The notes: generated from the letters alone by a model not told the origin. Shown: positions 18,059-27,010, counted from the first letter of the stretch. The stretch is 64,000 nucleotides of DNA from Gracilibacillus alcaliphilus (GCF_016909015.1 NZ_JAFBFA010000022.1:1-64000), one strand, 5' to 3'. Numbers and translations: made by a program.

Positions 18059-19999
18059 TTATTTATTTAACTTCAGCAAATCGTCACCTTCAGTAGCTTC
18101 TTGCTGGTCGATGGTGGTTACCTCGTTATACTCATTTGTATTCGTTATGATCACCATTACGGTCGGGTCATAACCAGCCCTTTTTATCGTATCTATGTCA
18201 AAAGTTCCGAGCAGATCGCCTTTCTTTACTCGTTGTTCTTGGGTGACTTTCGAGTCAAAACCTTCCCCTTTCATATTGACGGTATCAATACCGATATGAA
18301 TTAAGATATCTGCACCCTGATCGGTATGAATACCATAGGCATGTTTGGAATCATAGGCAACCGTAATTACGCCATCTGCAGGTGCTATTACTTGTTGTTT
18401 TGTCGGATAGATGGCAATCCCTTTCCCCATCATTTCAGAAGAAAACACTTGATCATCGACGTCTTGTAATGGAACAAGTTTACCAGTAAGCGGGGCACTG
18501 ATTAGTGTTTCTCCTGTTGCTGGTGTGTTTTCTGCCGGCTGGTCTTCGCTTGCTGGTTCCTCCGAGCTCTGATCATTTGCTGATACAGTTAATTTTCGTT
18601 TGCCGTAGACAAATGTTAAAGTAAAAGCGATTGTCATACTAATCAGAATACCTATCATAAACATAGGGATGGAGTTTGGTGCAATAGAAATAAACCCAAT
18701 CACACTGGCTGGTCCCATTGCTACTGCTAATACATGAAAGAAACCGATAAAGGCAGAAGCAATTCCTGCACCGATCATTCCGCAAATAAATGGGAACTTC
18801 AGTTTTAAATTAACACCGAAAATGGCTGGTTCTGTAATACCAAGCATAGACGATACACTGGCAGAGGACGCTAGTCCTTTTTGTTTTTTATCCTTGGTAA
18901 TAAAGAAGATCGCCAAACATGCGGCACCTTGAGCCACGTTAGCCATAGAGGCAACCGGGAAGATAAAGGAACCGCCCGTTGCCGCTACATCGGCAAGCAG
19001 CATCGTTTCAATCGCTGGAAAGCTTTGATGTAATCCGGTAATTACAATTAAGGAGTAGAATGTACCGAATACTCCTAAACCAAATCCTCCCGTTGTTTGA
19101 TAGAGCCAAACAAGGCCGTCTGTTAAACCGTCAGATAAAGAACGCATAACCGGTCCTACTAAAATAAATGTTAAGAAACCAGTAATAATAATCGTAAACA
19201 TCGGTGTAAAGGTAAAATCAAAGGCATTAGACATCCGCTTATGGAAGAAATTCTCGATATTCGCTAATATCCAGGATACGGCTAATACCGGTAATACGGA
19301 TCCCTGATAACCTGCCTGTGCGACATCTAATCCAAAAATATTCCAATAATTCATCGTGCCAGTTTCAATAGCCTCAGCTACGCCGTAACCATTTACTAAG
19401 TCTGGCATTACCATCGCCATCGCCATGGCAGCACCTAAATACGGATTACCGCCAAACCGTTTGGTAGCCGAATAACCGATTAAGATGGGCAAGAAGGCAA
19501 ATGGTGCGGAAGCTAATAAGTTAATAATAGCTGCCACATCTTGGATCGCTGGAAACATTTCTACAACAGATTGCGGTCCAAATAAATCCTGCGAGGTTAA
19601 GACGTTATTTAAGGCCATCAATAAACCACCAGCAACTAAGGCTGGAATAATTGGTACGAAAATATCAGATAATATCTTGATTAAAGCCATAATCGGGTTT
19701 GTCTTCTTTCCTTCTTCCGCTACCGCTTTCAAATCCTCTTTAGAAGCTTCCTGAATGCCGATTAGGGCTGTTAATTCTTTGTACACCTTATTGACATCAC
19801 CAGGGCCAATAATAATTTGAAATTGACCATTTGATTTGAATGTCCCTTTTACATCTGGGTGTTCATCTAATGTCTGTTGGTCAATGTTGTTATCATCTTT
19901 TAAAACTAAACGTAGACGTGTAGCACAATGAGCAGCTGCCTGGATATTATTTTCGCCAAGTGCTTGAATAATATCTTCTGCAACTTGTTTATGATTCAT
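18059..19999 (-). CDS. Sucrose-type PTS transporter subunit EIIBCA
   Basis: 646 residues in one polypeptide: EIIB (1-85) with phospho-cysteine C25 in HCATRLRLV, EIIC (about 105-460) with some ten membrane helices, and a C-terminal EIIA of the glucose class (about 490-646). EIIA carries KHAYGIHTD and LIHIGIDT, whose histidine at about 568 is the likely phospho-acceptor. It imports and phosphorylates a glucoside. Divergence from a GH32 hydrolase and a LacI regulator makes sucrose the best substrate. The ATG has AGGAGGAGGGC upstream on the minus strand. Regulation is probably by the 21712 repressor at the shared intergenic region. Trehalose or beta-glucoside specificity is a less likely alternative. 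Confidence 0.88.
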   Translation of the reverse strand: MNHKQVAEDIIQALGENNIQAAAHCATRLRLVLKDDNNIDQQTLDEHPDVKGTFKSNGQFQIIIGPGDVNKVYKELTALIGIQEASKEDLKAVAEEGKKTNPIMALIKILSDIFVPIIPALVAGGLLMALNNVLTSQDLFGPQSVVEMFPAIQDVAAIINLLASAPFAFLPILIGYSATKRFGGNPYLGAAMAMAMVMPDLVNGYGVAEAIETGTMNYWNIFGLDVAQAGYQGSVLPVLAVSWILANIENFFHKRMSNAFDFTFTPMFTIIITGFLTFILVGPVMRSLSDGLTDGLVWLYQTTGGFGLGVFGTFYSLIVITGLHQSFPAIETMLLADVAATGGSFIFPVASMANVAQGAACLAIFFITKDKKQKGLASSASVSSMLGITEPAIFGVNLKLKFPFICGMIGAGIASAFIGFFHVLAVAMGPASVIGFISIAPNSIPMFMIGILISMTIAFTLTFVYGKRKLTVSANDQSSEEPASEDQPAENTPATGETLISAPLTGKLVPLQDVDDQVFSSEMMGKGIAIYPTKQQVIAPADGVITVAYDSKHAYGIHTDQGADILIHIGIDTVNMKGEGFDSKVTQEQRVKKGDLLGTFDIDTIKRAGYDPTVMVIITNTNEYNEVTTIDQQEATEGDDLLKLNK

Positions 20000-20031
20000 G
20001 AAAAAGCCCTCCTCCTATAACCATTTTTCTT

Positions 20032-20157
20032 ATCATACAAAGAAATTATATTTGTGTCAATCGTTTATCACAAAATAAATATTTATATTATTTATTCTGT
20101 TTAATTCGTGTTTTTATATGATATACGTTTGACATAATAGGTGATTTTGCATATCCT
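20032..20157. promoter_or_regulatory. Divergent sucrose promoters with paired operator-like motifs
   Basis: Leftward promoter: TTGACA (complement of 20055-20060), 17 bp, TATGAT (complement of 20032-20037). Rightward promoter: TTGACA 20129-20134, 17 bp, TATCCT 20152-20157. Each -35 lies inside a 15-mer of the form TGTCAA(T/A)CGT(T/A)TATC. One copy is at 20055-20069 on the plus strand and the other at 20120-20134 on the minus strand. The central CG is typical of LacI-family operators, so repressor bound at either would block RNA polymerase. Confidence 0.75.
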
Positions 20158-20200
20158 CTATGTAAGGATTTTATTTGATATTATAAGGAGATGACGGAAT

Positions 20201-21700
20201 ATGAAATTTATAACAGAATGGACAACACCTTTGCGTTATAAAGCCTATCATCAATGGCCGGCTACCTATATTGATTTGCTTAAATCAACCCTTCACGATT
20301 CGAAATGGAGACTGTCATATCATATTCAGCCAAAAACAGGATTACTAAATGATCCGAATGGTTTTTCTTACTATGATGGAAGATGGCATCTGTTTTATCA
20401 GGCTTATCCATTCGGTCCGGTTCATGGTGTGAAGTCATGGTATCATCTGCTATCTGATAATTTGGTCGATTGGGAGCAGCAAGGCTATGCACTGTTACCA
20501 GATTCTTCTTACGATAGTCATGGTGTCTATTCTGGTTCTGCAATTGCGGTGGATGATCAATTATTTCTTATGTATACGGGGAATGTGCGAAATGAAAACT
20601 GGGAGCGCCATTCTTATCAGTTAGGGGCTTGGATGAATCAAGCAGCAGAGGTGAAGAAGCTGGCAAAGCCATTGATCGAACATCCTCCGGAAGGGTATAC
20701 ACATGAATTCCGTGACCCGCAACTATTTCGTTATCAGGATCACTATTTGATGGCAATTGGTGCTCAGACAATAGAAGAAAAGGGTGTTGTTTTGCTTTAT
20801 CAAAGCAGCCAGTTAACCGATTGGGAATTGCTTGGTGAGTTACATTATACAAATGAGGATATGGGTTTTATGGTCGAATGTCCTAATCTTGTATTTGTTA
20901 ATGAACAGCCTGTACTATTGTTTTGCCCGCAAGGTTTAGATAAAGAGATAACCCCTTACCAGAATATCTACCCTAACATGTACGTAATCGGTGACTCTTT
21001 TGACAAAGAGAAGATATCCCTAGAAAATACTTCTGAATTAGTGAATCTGGATGAGGGATTTGATGTCTATGCAACGCAAGCTTTTCATGCCCCGGATGGC
21101 CGTGTATTAAGTGTTGGCTGGATTGGCTTGCCAGAAATAGATTATCCAAGTTTTCAAGAAGGCTGGGCGCACTGTCTGAGTATTGTGAGAGAATTGACGG
21201 TAAAAGATCAACACTTATACCAAACACCAGTGCAAGAGATGCAAGCATTGCGCCAACAACACCAGACTTACCAAGGCTCTTTGCCAAAAGAGGTACAGCT
21301 GCTAGCTGCTCCTGAGCAAAACAGTTATGAATTAAGGCTGGAGTTAGACGCTAAGGCGACGGGTACACTTTATGTATTTGCAGATAAACAGAATCAAGCA
21401 GGGTTACGGCTTTCATTCGATGCGAAACATGGTACAATAATGATGGATAGAAGTAAGGCCGGCGTGATGTTTGGCGAATCTTACGGCTCTGTCAGAACGG
21501 CTGTATTACCGAAGCAAACCAAGCTGACATTACATGTTTTTGTTGATCGTTCAGTGTGTGAAGTGTTTGTCAATGATGGTTATCGTGTCATGACTAGTCG
21601 TGTCTTTCCACAAGCCAATGCCACCAATATTTTTCTGCAAGGTGGAGAGGGGTTATATACAGGAGATCTTTGGGTTTTGCGATCCATGAATAAATCATAA
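20201..21700 (+). CDS. Sucrose-6-phosphate hydrolase (GH32)
   Basis: 499 residues. GH32 landmarks appear in order: LLNDPNG with nucleophile D51, FRDPQLF with the transition-state aspartate near 172, and MVECPNL with acid/base E226. The C-terminal beta-sandwich module covers about 355-499. No signal peptide is present, consistent with cytoplasmic cleavage of sucrose-6-phosphate delivered by the PTS. Products are glucose-6-phosphate and fructose. AAGGAGATGACGGAAT precedes the ATG. The repressor gene starts 11 bp after its stop, so they form an operon. The gene name could be scrB or sacA by function. Confidence 0.92.
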   Translation: MKFITEWTTPLRYKAYHQWPATYIDLLKSTLHDSKWRLSYHIQPKTGLLNDPNGFSYYDGRWHLFYQAYPFGPVHGVKSWYHLLSDNLVDWEQQGYALLPDSSYDSHGVYSGSAIAVDDQLFLMYTGNVRNENWERHSYQLGAWMNQAAEVKKLAKPLIEHPPEGYTHEFRDPQLFRYQDHYLMAIGAQTIEEKGVVLLYQSSQLTDWELLGELHYTNEDMGFMVECPNLVFVNEQPVLLFCPQGLDKEITPYQNIYPNMYVIGDSFDKEKISLENTSELVNLDEGFDVYATQAFHAPDGRVLSVGWIGLPEIDYPSFQEGWAHCLSIVRELTVKDQHLYQTPVQEMQALRQQHQTYQGSLPKEVQLLAAPEQNSYELRLELDAKATGTLYVFADKQNQAGLRLSFDAKHGTIMMDRSKAGVMFGESYGSVRTAVLPKQTKLTLHVFVDRSVCEVFVNDGYRVMTSRVFPQANATNIFLQGGEGLYTGDLWVLRSMNKS

Positions 21701-21711
21701 AGGTGGTCACT

Positions 21712-22692
21712 ATGGGGGTTAAGTTGACAGATGTAGCGAAGAAGGCTGGCGTCTCTGCGACAACTGTTTCAAGAGTTATTAATAATTATGGTTATCTTAG
21801 TCAGAAGACTATTGATAAAGTACATGCGGCAATGGAAGAATTGAATTATCAGCCTAATTCAATGGCTCGTTCTTTACAGGGAAAAAGTACACAGCTGATC
21901 GGTTTAATTTTCCCTACCGTATCACACCCGTTTTATGGTGAACTAGTAGCCAAGATTGAAACAAAATTGTTTGAACAAGGCTATAAAACTATTTTGTGCG
22001 ACAGTGCAAATAATAAGGAAAAAGAAAGAGATTATTTAAAAATGCTGGCAGCGAATAAGGTAGACGGCATTATTGCCGGAGCGCATAATTTGGGAATAAC
22101 GGAATATCAAGGGGTAGATTTGCCGATTATTTCGTTTGACCGCCATTTAGCGGATGGCATTCCAATTGTCTCCAGTGATAGTTACCAAGGCGGACGTCTG
22201 GCGACAGAGCAATTGTATCAAAGAGGCGGCCGGAAGATTGCGATTTTGACAGGTACTAATGAATCTGCTTCTCCAACGAATCGCCGCTTGGAAGGTTATC
22301 AATCTGTTATCGAAGAGCACAATCTGCAGCCAATGATCTATCAGTTTCCTCCTGATTATTCACCGTTTTTAAAAACAACAGAAATTAGGCAAATTTTAAC
22401 GAGAACAGAAATCGATAGTATTTTCTGTACAGACGACTTAACGGCGATTTTGGTTATTAATACCGCACAGGAATTAGGGTTGAAAATCCCAGACCAATTG
22501 AAGGTGATTGGCTATGATGGCACCGAATTTGTCCAGAACTACTTCCCGCATTTATCTACGGTACTGCAGCCAATCGATCAGTTCGTGGATCTTTTGATTG
22601 ATTTGTTAATGAAGCGGGTCGATAACGCAGATATTGTATTGGACGACCTTTATCAATTGCCTGTAAAGTTTATTCAGGGACAAACGAGCTAA
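21712..22692 (+). CDS. LacI-family repressor of the sucrose genes
   Basis: 326 residues from ATG 21712, which follows AAAGGTGG at good spacing; an in-frame GTG at 21703 falls inside that site. The N-terminal LacI helix-turn-helix is KLTDVAKKAGVSATTVSRVI, with hinge PNSMARSL. A periplasmic-binding-protein-like effector domain follows (60-326). It sits directly behind the hydrolase gene and is transcribed with it. By context it should be a ScrR/SacR-type repressor acting on the TGTCAA-n-CG motifs in the divergent promoter region, relieved by a sugar or sugar phosphate (inference). Confidence 0.9.
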   Translation: MGVKLTDVAKKAGVSATTVSRVINNYGYLSQKTIDKVHAAMEELNYQPNSMARSLQGKSTQLIGLIFPTVSHPFYGELVAKIETKLFEQGYKTILCDSANNKEKERDYLKMLAANKVDGIIAGAHNLGITEYQGVDLPIISFDRHLADGIPIVSSDSYQGGRLATEQLYQRGGRKIAILTGTNESASPTNRRLEGYQSVIEEHNLQPMIYQFPPDYSPFLKTTEIRQILTRTEIDSIFCTDDLTAILVINTAQELGLKIPDQLKVIGYDGTEFVQNYFPHLSTVLQPIDQFVDLLIDLLMKRVDNADIVLDDLYQLPVKFIQGQTS

Positions 22693-22759
22693 AGCTGTCA
22701 GCACTCTAAATGTGTTGGAAACATTTATCAGCTAAACAGTATGTCTTGTTTGTGTGTGT

Positions 22760-22798
22760 AATCTGCAGTGTAATGAAATCATTCCTGCAGATTTTTTT
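22760..22798 (+). terminator. Terminator of the hydrolase-repressor operon
   Basis: AATCTGCAG pairs with CTGCAGATT across a 16-base loop, followed by a run of T. It lies 67 bp after the repressor stop codon. Confidence 0.85.
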
Positions 22799-22870
22799 AT
22801 AAATAAAAATGGGATTCATCCCCAAAATGTTTGGTTTTATTGGTATAATAGTAATGGTTTGCTTTTATAG

Positions 22871-23191
22871 AGGATGTTCAAAAAGTCCAATAAAAAAATG
22901 ACACGACGAATTTCTGTGTTGGCAATAGGGGAACTTCTGCTAAAACCGTCCACATCATGTGAACAACGCAGAAACTTCCTGTGCAAATCCGCTACTCACG
23001 TATGAAAAGCATACGCTCTGTGGCTCAAAGGCTGCGCCGCCTTGAACTTTCGACGTGCAGGCGTTGTGACAGGACGTCACGGGTTTAGCCTGCCGACGTA
23101 CAGGATGTGCTAGTATCAGTGTTGGTGTTGCAACACGAGGTTGCAAACTTAACCGATGATGGTCCTTTTTACCAAACTTTTTGAACAGGCA
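22871..23191. repeat. About 320-bp MITE-like repeat with terminal inverted repeats
   Basis: The left end GGATGTTCAAAAAGT (from 22872) is matched by GCCTGTTCAAAAAGT when the right end is read inward from 23190. The interior is GC-richer than its surroundings, has no convincing gene, and contains many short self-complementary words (GACAGGACGTCACG, CCGACGTACAGGATGTGC). Part of the interior is also found in the tRNA cluster (729-750), and its left end recurs near 17873. It lies just upstream of the sigW promoter. The transposase source is unknown, and no clear target duplication was seen. Confidence 0.65.
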
Positions 23192-23224
23192 TTTAGATAA
23201 ACACGAAAAGTATTTTTTAGAAAA

Positions 23225-23251
23225 TGAAACCTTCATCGTATTCTATGCGTA
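23225..23251 (+). promoter_or_regulatory. SigW-type autoregulatory promoter
   Basis: TGAAAC (23225-23230), 17 bp, CGTA (23248-23251) matches the ECF sigma-W consensus TGAAAC-N16/17-CGTA. It lies 36 bp before the sigW start codon. Autoregulation from such a promoter is established for sigW in Bacillus subtilis. Confidence 0.88.
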
Positions 23252-23286
23252 TTAAAAGTAACCGCAAATGTCGCGGAGGTATTTAG

Positions 23287-23853
23287 ATGATAGAAGAAAA
23301 AATCGCACATTATATCAAACAGGTAAAAAAAGGTGATCAATCTGCATTTGAGGACATTGTTGATTATTATCAAAATAGGGTTTTCGCAATCTGCTATCGA
23401 ATGATTGGCAATAAACAAGAGGCAGAAGATATTGCCCAGGAGGCATTTATTCGAGCCTATTACAACATTGAATCCTTTGATGAAAATCGGAAATTCTCGA
23501 CTTGGTTATATCGAATTGCCACGAATTTAACGATTGATAAAATCAGAAAGAAGAAACCCGATTATTATCTTGATGCAGAAATAAAGGGAACAGAAGGCAT
23601 TAATTTATATGGTCAATTAGCAGCAGATGATCCATTGCCAGAAGAAGAAATAGTTAGTTTGGAAATGCAAAGTCATATTCAAAAGGAAATCATGGCACTT
23701 CCGCCTAAATACCGAAGTGTCATTGCGTTACGCTTTTTAGATGAGCTCTCTCTGAAGGAGATTAGTGATGTGTTGGAAATGCCAGTGGGTACAGTAAAAA
23801 CGAGAATCCATAGAGGTAGAGAAGCTCTTAGAAAAAGGCTTCGCCATCTGTAA
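23287..23853 (+). CDS. sigW: ECF RNA polymerase sigma factor SigW
   Basis: 188 residues. Sigma region 2 is at 15-85 (AICYRMIGNKQEAEDIAQEAFIRAY and WLYRIATNLTIDKIRKKKP) and region 4 at 130-185 (LPPKYRSVIALRFLDELSLKEISDVLEMPVGTVKTRIHRGR). Sequence, size and the downstream anti-sigma gene match Bacillus SigW, which directs the response to cell-envelope and antimicrobial-peptide stress. CGGAGG lies 8 bp before the ATG. It is followed after a few bases by rsiW, and then by cdaA-cdaR-glmM as in B. subtilis. Own promoter at 23225-23251. Confidence 0.95.
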   Translation: MIEEKIAHYIKQVKKGDQSAFEDIVDYYQNRVFAICYRMIGNKQEAEDIAQEAFIRAYYNIESFDENRKFSTWLYRIATNLTIDKIRKKKPDYYLDAEIKGTEGINLYGQLAADDPLPEEEIVSLEMQSHIQKEIMALPPKYRSVIALRFLDELSLKEISDVLEMPVGTVKTRIHRGREALRKRLRHL

Positions 23854-23862
23854 GGGGTGTTA

Positions 23863-24477
23863 ATGGAAATGAAATGTAATCAAGAAGTCGTTAAGTTAAT
23901 GCATCAGTATTTAGATGGTGATATAACGAAAGAAGCAAAACAACAATTACGTGCTCACTTGCAAACATGTACAGAATGCCAAGAGCACTTCAAAGAATTA
24001 AAACGAACTGTTGCATTGGTTACCGCAACGACGGAATTAAGGACATCTTCCAATTTTACACAAAATGTGATGGCTGCATTGCCGAAAGAGAAGAAACAAA
24101 TAACAGCGAAACGATGGATTAAGCTGCATCCTTTCTTTACGGCAGCAGCAGTGTTTTTCATTTTTATGTTTACAGGATTATTATCGGCATGGAACCAAGA
24201 TGATCAGCTCAGTTATTCAAAAGCAGAGGGAGTCATTGTGAAGAATGGTACGGTGATTGTTCCAGAAGGAGTAGTGCTGGAGAATGATTTAGAAGTTCGC
24301 AATGGCGATGTAGAAGTGCTGGGTGAGGTACATGGTGATGTAATAGTGATGAATGGCGAGCATCTTTCTGCCTCTGCTGGAAAAGTGACGGGTGAAATTA
24401 AAGAAATCGACCGCCTGTTTGAGAAAGCATGGTATAAAATAAAAGATACAGCTCGTAGTGTCTTTCATTTAGATTAG
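23863..24477 (+). CDS. rsiW: Anti-sigma-W factor RsiW
   Basis: 204 residues from ATG 23863 (AAGGGG just upstream). The N-terminal zinc-binding anti-sigma domain has H32-x3-C36-x2-C39 and binds SigW in the cytoplasm. One membrane helix lies at about 87-105 (FFTAAAVFFIFMFTGLL). The extracytoplasmic part (110-204) has alternating hydrophobic strands (GVIVKNGTVIVPEGVVLENDLEVRNGDVEV) resembling a short beta-helix. By family knowledge, release of SigW follows stepwise proteolysis by PrsW and RasP; those genes are not in this window. Start is 9 bp behind the sigW stop. Confidence 0.92.
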   Translation: MEMKCNQEVVKLMHQYLDGDITKEAKQQLRAHLQTCTECQEHFKELKRTVALVTATTELRTSSNFTQNVMAALPKEKKQITAKRWIKLHPFFTAAAVFFIFMFTGLLSAWNQDDQLSYSKAEGVIVKNGTVIVPEGVVLENDLEVRNGDVEVLGEVHGDVIVMNGEHLSASAGKVTGEIKEIDRLFEKAWYKIKDTARSVFHLD

Positions 24478-24836
24478 CAGTGGTTCTTTGCGAATCATTG
24501 CTTTTCTGTATAGCTGCGAATGGTAAGAAAAATGAGGATAAATGCTTATTCAGGGGGATACTAAGAGGAATTGATTGCAAATCTGATTTTAGATACAGAC
24601 CGGAAGAGTAACCGAGCACACTTGAATAAGTGCTTCTGAACCTTGATAAAGGTCAGAAAATTCCGTTGCTGGAAGTGTCAATTGATACAATAATCTCATC
24701 ACATGGCCGTTACACCTTTTCGTAATGAATTGGTAATAATATATAGAGTGAAGTTATAAAGCTAAGTGTGCTATAATATGAATGATTATACTACTAAAAT
24801 AGGAAGAGGATTCGATGGAGATAAGGTTGTGGTGGC
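24478..24836 (+). promoter_or_regulatory. Leader region of cdaA with a -10 element
   Basis: This 359-bp region holds no full-size gene. TATAAT at 24772-24777 with TGAAGT at 24749-24754 (17-bp gap) is a plausible sigma-A promoter for the cdaA operon. The palindromic CACTTGAATAAGTG lies near 24620. Otherwise nothing is recognised apart from the 9-codon frame at 24815. Confidence 0.55.
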
Positions 24837-24844
24837 GTGTTTAG
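24815..24844 (+). CDS. Possible 9-residue leader peptide overlapping the cdaA start
   Basis: ATG at 24815 follows AGGAAGAGG at ideal spacing and encodes MEIRLWWRV before TAG at 24842-24844. That stop overlaps the GTG start of cdaA (24837), which itself has only a weak ribosome site (AAGG, 10 bases away). This layout suggests translational coupling. It could also be chance; there is no independent evidence of translation. Confidence 0.4.
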   Translation: MEIRLWWRV

Positions 24845-25658
24845 CGGTGACTGGAACTTTTTAAGCATTTTAAGAGTACTTTTAGACATTGCAATTGTTT
24901 GGTACGTTTTATATAAATTATTGATGCTGATTCGCGGAACGAAGGCGATTCAGCTGTTAAAAGGTATATTTGTTGTTATATTTATTTATTTATTAAGTGT
25001 ATTTTTGGATTTAGTGACAGTAAGAAGGATCATTTACCAAGTGATCATGTGGGGACCTCTCGGAATTATTATTCTATTTCAGCCCGAATTGCGCCGGGCA
25101 TTAGAACAATTGGGCCGGGGAAGTTTTTTCTCGCGTAATACTACCTCAGAAGAGCAGGAAATCAGCCAATCAATTGAAGCGATCGTGGAGTCTTGTGAAT
25201 ATATGGCGAAGCGACGAATTGGTGCATTAATTACAATTGAACGCGAAACAGCGATGGGTGATTATATCTCTACTGGTATACCGATTAATGGTAAATTGAC
25301 CAATCAGTTATTAACGAATATCTTTGTGCCTAATACCCCGCTCCATGATGGTGCGGTGATAATCGATAAGGATCAAATTGTGGCAGCAGCCTGTTATTTG
25401 CCTTTATCCGAAAGTCCGTTTATCTCAAAAGAATTAGGAACAAGGCATAGGGCTGCATTAGGTATCAGTGAGGTGACCGATGCGATGACAATTGTTGTTT
25501 CTGAGGAAACAGGCAGTATTTCCTGTACAAAGAATGGAGAATTGCATCGGGATATTACATCAGAGAAATTAGCAGAATTATTAGATCAAGAATTAATTGG
25601 TAAGCTCAAGTCCTCGGCGACAAAAGGTTGGAATTGGATGGTGAAAAGAAATGAATAA
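24837..25658 (+). CDS. cdaA: Diadenylate cyclase CdaA
   Basis: 273 residues starting at GTG. Three membrane helices lie at about 8-28, 38-60 and 65-80. The DAC domain follows (100-265), with catalytic motifs DGA (LHDGAVII, about 172) and RHR (GTRHRAALG, about 204). It makes cyclic di-AMP from two ATP at the membrane. The next gene, cdaR, overlaps by 8 bp, and glmM follows; this three-gene order is conserved in Firmicutes, and CdaR and GlmM are known modulators of CdaA. No better in-frame start exists upstream. Translation may be coupled to the preceding short frame. Confidence 0.95.
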   Translation: MFSGDWNFLSILRVLLDIAIVWYVLYKLLMLIRGTKAIQLLKGIFVVIFIYLLSVFLDLVTVRRIIYQVIMWGPLGIIILFQPELRRALEQLGRGSFFSRNTTSEEQEISQSIEAIVESCEYMAKRRIGALITIERETAMGDYISTGIPINGKLTNQLLTNIFVPNTPLHDGAVIIDKDQIVAAACYLPLSESPFISKELGTRHRAALGISEVTDAMTIVVSEETGSISCTKNGELHRDITSEKLAELLDQELIGKLKSSATKGWNWMVKRNE

Positions 25659-26895
25659 ATGGTTGGAGAAACCATGGGCGATTAGAGCAGTAGCCTTAAT
25701 TCTTTCTGTATTGCTCTTTGTTGTCGTTGCATTTGATGAGAATGTATATGATAATGATGGACTGGATTTATCATTAGGAAATACAAATGAGACACAAACT
25801 TTAGAAGATGTTCCTGTACAAATCCATTTAGATCAAGAGCAATATGTAGTAAGTGGAGTACCAGAAACTGTTACCGTATCTTTACAAGGATCGCTTACCC
25901 TGGTAACATCGACAGCCAGACAGCGCAACTTTGATGTTTTTGTTGACCTTGAGGATCTGGGAGTAGGGACACACCGTGTAGCACTGGATTACTTTGGCAT
26001 ACCTGACGGTCTAAATGCTTATATAGAGCCGCAAGAAATAGAAGTAACCATTGAAGAACGTCACAGCCAGTCTTTTAATGTGGCAATTGACACGGTCAAC
26101 CGGGAACAAATTGCCCCAGGTTATGAAGTATCCAATATTTATGCTGAGCCAAGTGAAGTACAAGTGACCAGTTCAAAGAGTGTTATTGATAAAATTGCTA
26201 TCGTGAAGGCTTTTGTAGATGTAACAGGCCTTGATGATACACAGACTATCAATAATGTGCCGGTCAAGGTATATGACAATCAAGGTAATGAGTTGAGTGT
26301 AAGAATTGATCCGCCAACGACCAATGTTACCGTGGATGTAAAGAATCCGAGTAAAATGGCGCCAATCTCTGTAGAAACGGAAAATGAACTGCCAGAGGAT
26401 ATGCAGCTTGTATCTATAGAGCCGGAAGCGGAAGAAGTCGAGGTATTTGCTGCGGAGAGCTATTTAGAGCAATTAAACGAGATAGCGACTGAACCAATCG
26501 ATCTTAGTCAAATCACAGAAAGTGATACGATAGAGGTAGAGTTAGCCCCTTCTTCAGAGGTGAGACTGCTTGGTTCAGAAACCGTTAATGTGAATATAGA
26601 AGTGGAATTAATAGAAGAAGAAGAGTTGGAAAATGTAGCAATTGATTATGATTCACCAGAAGGGCAGACAGTGACATTTGTAGAACCATCATCGGATAAT
26701 ATGAATGTGACTATGAGGGGCTACCCTTCTGACATGTCCGAAATCAATGCCGATGATTTGCAATTGTCTATTGATATCGGAAATCGGTCACCTGGCGAAC
26801 ATCAACTGCCAGTGAAGTTTGAAGCACCAGAGGATGTACCGGACAATCTGGAATTTGAATTGGAATTTGATGAGGTTACGGTCAACATTCAATAG
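25651..26895 (+). CDS. cdaR: CdaA regulatory protein CdaR (YbbR repeats)
   Basis: 414 residues. One N-terminal membrane helix (about 10-27, AIRAVALILSVLLFVVVAF) anchors an extracytoplasmic chain of four YbbR repeats (about 50-135, 145-225, 235-315, 325-410). It is acidic throughout. It overlaps cdaA by 8 bp and has GGTGAAAAGA as ribosome site within cdaA. Family knowledge: CdaR binds CdaA and adjusts c-di-AMP production in response to envelope conditions. Length is slightly below that of the B. subtilis homologue. Confidence 0.93.
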   Translation: MNKWLEKPWAIRAVALILSVLLFVVVAFDENVYDNDGLDLSLGNTNETQTLEDVPVQIHLDQEQYVVSGVPETVTVSLQGSLTLVTSTARQRNFDVFVDLEDLGVGTHRVALDYFGIPDGLNAYIEPQEIEVTIEERHSQSFNVAIDTVNREQIAPGYEVSNIYAEPSEVQVTSSKSVIDKIAIVKAFVDVTGLDDTQTINNVPVKVYDNQGNELSVRIDPPTTNVTVDVKNPSKMAPISVETENELPEDMQLVSIEPEAEEVEVFAAESYLEQLNEIATEPIDLSQITESDTIEVELAPSSEVRLLGSETVNVNIEVELIEEEELENVAIDYDSPEGQTVTFVEPSSDNMNVTMRGYPSDMSEINADDLQLSIDIGNRSPGEHQLPVKFEAPEDVPDNLEFELEFDEVTVNIQ

Positions 26896-26897
26896 TA

Positions 26898-26981
26898 CGA
26901 GCCATTAGCGGGGGTTTTTGATGTCCCGCTAGATGGTTCGCATTGTGAAAAGAAGAATCTGAGATAAAGTAGCTAATGGCG
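26898..26981 (+). promoter_or_regulatory. Mutually exclusive hairpins between cdaR and glmM
   Basis: CGAGCCATTAGCGGG (26898-26912) can pair with CCCGCTAGATGGTTCG (26925-26940) in a strong stem without a T run. Part of the same left arm, GCCATTAGC (26901-26909), is perfectly complementary to GCTAATGGC (26972-26980) nearer glmM. The two structures cannot coexist. A regulatory role is speculative. Confidence 0.4.
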
Positions 26982-27010
26982 AAGAACGCTAAAAGGAGAG
27001 ATTATTGAAA

